Below, in pieces: positions 58,453 through 64,000 of a stretch of 64,000 nt of DNA. Position 1 is the first letter of the stretch; each line of letters starts with the position of its first letter. The position numbers and the translations under genes were made by a program. The notes under the pieces are model-generated. The model was not told the origin of the DNA, did no database searches, and saw only the letters and a program-made list of their open reading frames with translations. This DNA comes from Buddleja alternifolia (Eukaryota > Streptophyta > Magnoliopsida > Lamiales > Scrophulariaceae), in assembly GCA_019426215.1 (NCBI GenBank), contig CM033408.1, positions 10,977,077 to 11,041,076 of the forward strand. The letters are read 5' to 3'.

Positions 58453-60245
58453 TGGTGGTCCTAAGTGGCATACGAAAGGGTCTAGAAGGGGGGGGGGGGT
58501 TGAATAGACCCTGAAGTCCTTTTAAACTTCAAAAATTTCGTATTAAAAATCGTTGGACACTTGAAAAGTAGGCGCTTGACCTGAGCGTCTAATGAAGACT
58601 ATTTTTATAAAGTTAACTTAGACTTAGTGATTTCAACTATTACCAAGGTAGGGTAATGTTTCAATTGCTTAATCAGGGTTAGCACAACGGAAGTATTTTA
58701 AAAGTCTTCTTTTTGAAAATGTTTAGCGTCACAAGTTTTTCTTTAGTTGCTTTCCTTTTAAATTGTTTTGAACGCTTAGAAGTGCTCAACGCTTAAGCCT
58801 GTTTTGAAAGCTTAGCGTTCTATTTTTCACCGAGATAGTTGCTTAACGGTTTTAAAGCCTTTTTGAAGATAATATGCAAATGTAAAGCAGAGTATTAAAA
58901 CAGTAATGTGACATAAGATATTTGTAAGGTTCACTGGGTGGTGTAATCCCAGCTACGTCCTTCTTCTCCTTTGCACTCGGAGGCAATCCACTAGATTGAT
59001 TATCGAAGAGTCACACAGAGACTTCTACAAAATAGGGAAACAGAAAGAGATGGATATGGATGACTTGAGGTCCTTGGTCACACAGATTTGTGCTACAAGC
59101 CATTTCAATCCTCTGCTTCTGGAAAGACGATCTCGAGCTCCTTGATCACACAGATTTAAGCTCCAATAAAGATCTTCTCCAAGATGGCCTTGAGCCCCTT
59201 GATCACACAGACTTCAGCTCCAATAAAGACCTTTCTTCAACCAGCTTCTCTTACTAAAAAATACTGCTTGTGGAAGTCAACAATCTTTCTCACTCAGATG
59301 AAAAGTGTTGAGGGTTTGTTGTAACAGGTTTGTTTGATGTTGGGAAGTTCAAACAACTTGGGATATCTCAATAATAGTCTAGGGTTCTTCTTGGAAGATG
59401 TTTGAGATATCGGGTGACTATCTGGAATGTATTTGAGAAGCTTGAAGGATTTTGGCTATGGGGTTTGCAAGCTTTTCTCTCAAATTATTTCTCAGCTCTC
59501 TTTCACATTTACGTCTTTCACATGTGTGTATACAGAGATAGCTGAAGGGTACTATTTATAAAAAATCTCGGGATTTGTCCGTTGGACACAAGTCAGGCGC
59601 GTGTACCTCACGCAGAGCTTCAAATAGTCCCTTTTCTGACATTCCTTAATTTCTGCTGATTCCGATTGGACAGGAGCAGGTTTGAACTTTGAAAAGCTGA
59701 CAGTCTAGTCAAAAGGTGGCTTGTCCACAAGTCATATTGTCTTGTCACATTTAATGCACTTATCAAGCATTTAATGCGTTTTGAATTTATTTTCGTTGGA
59801 AATAAATGACCGTTGATGATTGGATGACTTGAGGATGTATTTCAGGTGAATCGCACGAGTAAATGAGCGCTTGGATCAACACTCCTTGAATAGTCCTTTA
59901 GCGTTAGCTAGGCGCTGAGAACATTCTCTTGAACGCTTGATTCATAACTCCTGAAATAGTCTTTAAGCGTTTGACAGACGCTTAAGACAAATCTTCATCT
60001 TGACTTGACTTCAGACGCTGAACTTCAACTTCATCTCTAATAGACTCACCTAGAATTCTATTAGCGACTCGGTATCTAATACTTGTCTACAATCTACAAA
60101 GATAAAAATTACAAGCCTAACAAACTAATAAACTTTCAAACACTTAAACATAAATTCTATGAAAGTATAAACTTACATTCTTTTGGGGTCTAACATAAAG
60201 TCCTATCTTGTCATCACCAAAACATCTAACATGAAATTCCTAACA
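58453..60245 (-). mobile_element. Solo LTR of a long Copia element with 5-bp target duplication
   Basis: 1793 bp, TGGTGGTCCT...CCTAACA, flanked by ATAGT at 58448-58452 and 60246-60250. No interior sequence, so it is the product of LTR-LTR recombination. A run of 12 G lies near 58488-58499. It contains a repeated CTTGATCACACAGA phrase (near 59078, 59140 and 59197). It interrupts the third ORF of the host element. Confidence 0.93.
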
Positions 60246-60610
60246 ATAGTGATTGAGTACCTCTTTGCGAATAGAAGGGAGCAATGGATATCCTCGAAAT
60301 GAGTAGAGTACTGAGCCGTTCCATTGTCTGAGATTTGCAGTGAAGATGCTATCAAAAAGAGATAGGGGAGTCATAATCTTCACCATCAATCTAAGATTAT
60401 CTTCGCAGTGGCTTGGAGCGAGATTCAAGCAAGATACGGAGGAACTGCCACCGGTAGATGTTTGAGCATTGAAATGGAGAGGAGTAATGGACAATCTGTG
60501 AAGCTCTTGACGCAAACACTGCTCAATCTGATGTCGAATGATTGGGAGCTTAAGAATAGGTCCAACTCTCTGTTGACGCTTCGTTAAGCAATACTTGGCG
60601 AATTGACGCT

Positions 60611-61552
60611 TAGGCCTGTCAATCAAGCCGAGCGAGCCAAGCTTGATCACGCTCACGCTCGGCTTGATATTATGCGAGCTTTTATCACCAAGGCTTGAAT
60701 TTGCACGAGCTTTTTATTCCAAAGCTCGGGCTCGGCTTGAAAACTAGTACGAGCTTCGAGCCGAGCCCGAGCCGCCCAGATTTGTTTTCTTTTGAAAAAC
60801 TTTAAGTAATAAAGTAATCTAATATATAAATTAAAAAAATAACCATCTTATAGACACACAAAAATAACGTCATTCATGTTCCAATGACAAATCATAACTA
60901 AAATGTACCTTGAAAGATCTCATTTCATTGAAATATATGCTTCACGCATTATTTAAGATTGAAAAATATTATAACTAAATATATAATATACTTACAAAAA
61001 AAATTATAACTAAATATATAATACTTACAAAAAAAATTATTTTTGTCGTGAGTTGTGAGGAGAAATAAATGAACAATTCTTGAAGACAAAAATTAGCAGC
61101 CCTCAACGTCAGTTTATGTGAATTGTTATATATTTGTATTGGATGTCGTCTGGTAGGTTTAAATTGATAATTTTTTACTTTTTTAATTTCTTGAGTATAG
61201 TGTTTTATATTAGGAAATTTTAGAATTGAATGTTGATTGATATAAGGATTCTATTCCTTAAGTTTAAATCTTGATATTTTCTATGCAATCTGGAATTATT
61301 TATAAAAAAATACTATGTTTATTTTTATATATAATGTATAAAACATATATATATACACGTATATATTATTTTTACGAGCCCGAGCCCAATTTAAGCTGAG
61401 CCTACTCTCGCTCATGCTCGGCTTGAATTCAAATTCAAGCCTTATCCTTGGGCTCTAGCTCGGCTTGGGCTCGGCTTGTATAAAGCTCGGCTAGAAAATT
61501 ATCAAGCCGAGCTTACGAGTTTCGAGCCGGCTTGAGCTCATTGACAGTCCTA
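60611..61552. mobile_element. hAT-type MITE, 942 bp, with exact 8-bp target duplication
   Basis: Ends TAGGCCTGTCAAT and (reverse complement) TAGGACTGTCAAT, flanked by TTGACGCT at 60603-60610 and 61553-61560. Subterminal blocks on both sides are filled with GAGCTCGGCTTG-like words that pair into a long hairpin. The middle is AT-rich and has no transposase. It sits in the third ORF of the second long Copia element. Confidence 0.92.
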
Positions 61553-63769
61553 TTGACGCTTCTTGTCATGCATGCCTATGCCAAATAAGTGGGGAGCTTG
61601 AACTAATTCTGTGAAAGTATATCGATAACCCACATACGCTTCGACCCAGTTGACTTCAGTCAAACAGTAGTCTGGTCCAGCGTTGATCATAGCTCGAATG
61701 CCTTTATGATGAATATCTCTGGTAGATTCAAAGCGATATTTATCAGTCTGATAGTTGGCATGCCAGACGCTGTCAAAGTATGCATAAGCTTCAGTCTGGA
61801 GCAAATCCGTCAGACATTTGAGACGCTCACCGGCATGAACCCCTTTATTCTTCCATAGTTGAAGAGGATTGGCAGACTTCTTGTTCTCAGCACTGTTCGC
61901 TATAAGAGGAAAATGTGTGTAACCTTCTCTTTTTAAGACTTTCTCGGAAGGGTTGAGAAACTCTGGGCGAAAAGGATCATATACTCTGATGTTGTAGTCT
62001 CTCAGAGCAAAACCAGTTGACTTACTGTGCCCATATTCTAGGTAGTAGGCCAAATCCACATTGTACCTAGAAGTTCTACATCCTTGCCTAGCGGTTAACA
62101 CTATATCCCTGATCGTATTGTCAGCGTCAATCAGCTGGGCAATCTCATTCTCAGCAGCAATGTATCTTTCTTCATTATAGCCAGCAGGAATGAAATCTTC
62201 TTCGAGCGCTGGGGGCATATAGTTGATTGAATGATCAATCGTCTTCAGCGTGTCCAGCTTGAAGAAGTGCCTTGGCTTTGGAACGTCTTCAGCAACGCTC
62301 TGACCTTCTGAGCGTGCCTCTGTTATAGCCGGAACAGGAATTGATGTTTGAACCTCTTTGGGAGCAGGTTCCTCAGTTGAAATTGCAGCAGCGTCTGAGG
62401 CAACATCTTTGGCAATAGCCACAACTTCTGTCATCTCAACATCTAAGTGGACGTCTGTTGATGCTTTAGCAGCAGCTGGAACTAAAGCTGTAATACATGA
62501 ACGATCCTCTATAAGAGTAGGATCTTCTACAGATCTAGAAATAGAAATGTTGTGGGAAGAAATAAACTTACCCTGAGAACGTGTCTCAACAGCAATTTGA
62601 GCGCTTAGCTCAACAGCAGCAGCTTGAGAGCTTGGCTCAACCGTCTCAGGCTTCTTAGGAACAGATGCAGCTTGACGCTTGCTTGTCCTGGGACGCTTAA
62701 AGATCTTCTTTACATTGATTCCTTCAATGAGCGTGAGCTTTTGAGTGGGAGGAGCAACAACTGGTTCCTCAAAGTCTATTTGTTTAATGATGCCTTCCAG
62801 CTTTCTCCGCTTGAGGGGTAACTTGTCCTCTGGAGCCTCATCAGTTTCCTCATCACTCTTTTGGGGAGAGGGAACAACTTGAGCCTTGGGCTTTCTGGGA
62901 GCCCTCTTCTTTGTTGCAGCCGAATGCTTCACGGCTTCTTCTAGAACTGGATGCTCAACTTCCTCATCGGACGCTTGACGTACTTCCAGACGCTCAGATA
63001 GTGGCCTAGCAGCACCACCAACTTTAGGAGGATTAAAGAGATTACTCAGAATCTTTTTTCCCAGCAACTTGGTCTTATTCAGCGGTTGACCAGACGAGTA
63101 TATACACTCTGAGTTGTACAGCAGGTCACTCAGAACAAGCCCATAAGGTTTATTCGGGGCGCTTAAACAGTCCCGAAACCTTCCAAAAATATACTCACTC
63201 CAGTTGATCTTGATGTTGAGGAGTATCGCCGTCATCATTTGAAATTGTACTGGGTTTACCTTATCAAAGGTACCCACTCTGCATTCTATGATCTTGCTGC
63301 AGAAATCAGCCAACAGTCGGTATTTGGATACCAGTTCTTTCTTTTCGAAATACTGTGTGTAGGGTACACCGTCGTAAGCATTCATGGTTGTCCATGCTTC
63401 CTTGATTTGATCCAAAGTAACGCAGTCCAATGCCTCACCCTCATTTGGGAGTTTGAAGTTCTTGGCAATGGAGGCAGCAGACAAAATGAATTCCTTGGAA
63501 GGCTCCTTCTTGGATAGAGGAATTAGACAAGAGATAGACTTCTTGTCCTCTGAGAGTTTAGCAGTTTTCCAGAAGGTGTCAACTTCCGTCAGAAACAGAT
63601 AGGAATATTGAGTCAAGAAAGTTTTAAGCCCAGCCTTGACTACCATTTCCATCATATCTGTTAGGTTGATTTGAGGATGTTCATAAAGAAATTTCCAATC
63701 GACAACAAGGCCTTCAGTAATCTCGATGGTAGGCTCTGCGGAAGTAGCAGAAGATTTCTTTGGTGCCAT

Positions 63770-64000
63770 TTTTAGTGAAAGGGATGAACTGAGATTTTCT
63801 TTTTGCTTTGACAGAGAGAGAGAAAGTAAGATTCGCAGAAAGTTTTGAGTGAAAGTGAATGATTTTTCTGCAGAAATTGTGTTTTAAATGACACAGTAAT
63901 GAATTTTGGAAACTTGTGTTCTCTAGTCTCTGTAGGATAAAGAGTTTTAATCTCATCCATGAATTCATTAACTGCGGACGCGAGTTTTGTGTATGAGAGA
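63770..64000 (-). other. Upstream sequence of the third ORF
   Basis: AG-rich on the minus strand just before the ATG, with no frame of note. Corresponds to the pol-third ORF spacer of the complete element. Confidence 0.5.

Larger units (their letters stand above)
56834..63769 (-). pseudogene. Third ORF of the second long Copia element, split by two insertions
   Basis: Starts at the ATG at 63769 (MAPKKSSATS) and is open for 739 codons to the hAT MITE at 61552. The N-terminal domain has LADFCSKIIECRVGTFDKV and KINWSEYIFGRF, shared with the element at 37994. Next come a basic/acidic linker and GTAAGT...TTACAG at 62571-62488 (84 bp, a multiple of three, so the frame is open with or without splicing). 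The frame resumes at 60602 after the MITE, runs to the solo LTR at 60245, resumes at 58452, meets a TAA at 57542-57544, and continues in the same frame to 56834. Apart from these insertions and the one stop it seems undamaged. The function is unknown; helices and Ser/Pro/Glu linkers dominate. Confidence 0.8.
55035..64000 (-). mobile_element. Second long Copia element, 3' part only (continues past the window)
   Basis: The 3' LTR (55035-56602), polypurine tract and third ORF are present on the minus strand; pol and gag would lie beyond 64000. It is a relative of, not a copy of, the element at 37994: LTR similarity is clear at both ends but low in the middle, and the third-ORF proteins differ widely. 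It carries two later insertions, a solo LTR and a hAT MITE. Confidence 0.85.

Overview
The window is nuclear DNA of a flowering plant. It holds one small host gene with good splice sites, the 3' part of a second host gene, and otherwise nested transposable elements and an endogenous plant pararetrovirus. A eudicot is very likely. An asterid, perhaps Lamiales, is a weak inference from remembered resemblance of the third ORF of the long Copia elements to hypothetical proteins described there.

1-13.7 kb: Caulimoviridae-type integrants. A short plus-strand piece (1-333) ends at a 100-N gap. After the gap comes a minus-strand copy (434-5173), joined head to head to an almost complete plus-strand genome (5174 to about 13.7 kb). 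The genome order is ORF1, ORF2, ORF3 (movement protein, coat protein, protease, reverse transcriptase, RNase H), ORF4, promoter, poly(A) signal and Met-tRNA primer site. ORF1/ORF2 and ORF2/ORF3 meet in ATGA overlaps. ORF3 carries both the retroviral CCHC knuckle and the second Cys cluster typical of badnaviruses and tungroviruses, while ORF4 carries a viroplasmin-like domain. That combination is the main candidate for something undescribed. Every ORF3 copy here is broken.

13.6-16.7 kb: two 655-bp direct repeats, each with the Met-tRNA primer motif, flank the last exons of a P-type Ca2+-ATPase gene (minus strand, introns kept), which is cut inside an exon.

16.7-25.75 kb: gene-free DNA made of nested transposons: two relatives of a long terminal-inverted-repeat family (16866-20580 and 23563-25562) with internal arrays of a TTATACA word and a Mutator-like zinc-knuckle remnant; a 619-bp hAT MITE; a probable Helitron; a degraded hAT element; and a fold-back MITE.

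25.75-29.6 kb: a three-exon host gene on the minus strand, encoding a small acidic/basic protein of unknown function.

29.8-37.2 kb: a 5'-truncated L1-type LINE (minus) and a decayed short-LTR Copia element (plus).

38.0-64.0 kb: SIRE/Maximus-like Copia elements on the minus strand. A complete 14,044-bp element (37994-52037) has 1.5-kb LTRs, a 5-bp target duplication, gag, pol and a long third ORF downstream of pol with short GT-AG introns. A second relative (55035 to beyond the window end) shows its 3' LTR and third ORF, the latter interrupted by a solo LTR and by a 942-bp hAT MITE, both with exact target duplications. The stretch 52043-55034 is AT-rich non-coding DNA of unassigned origin.
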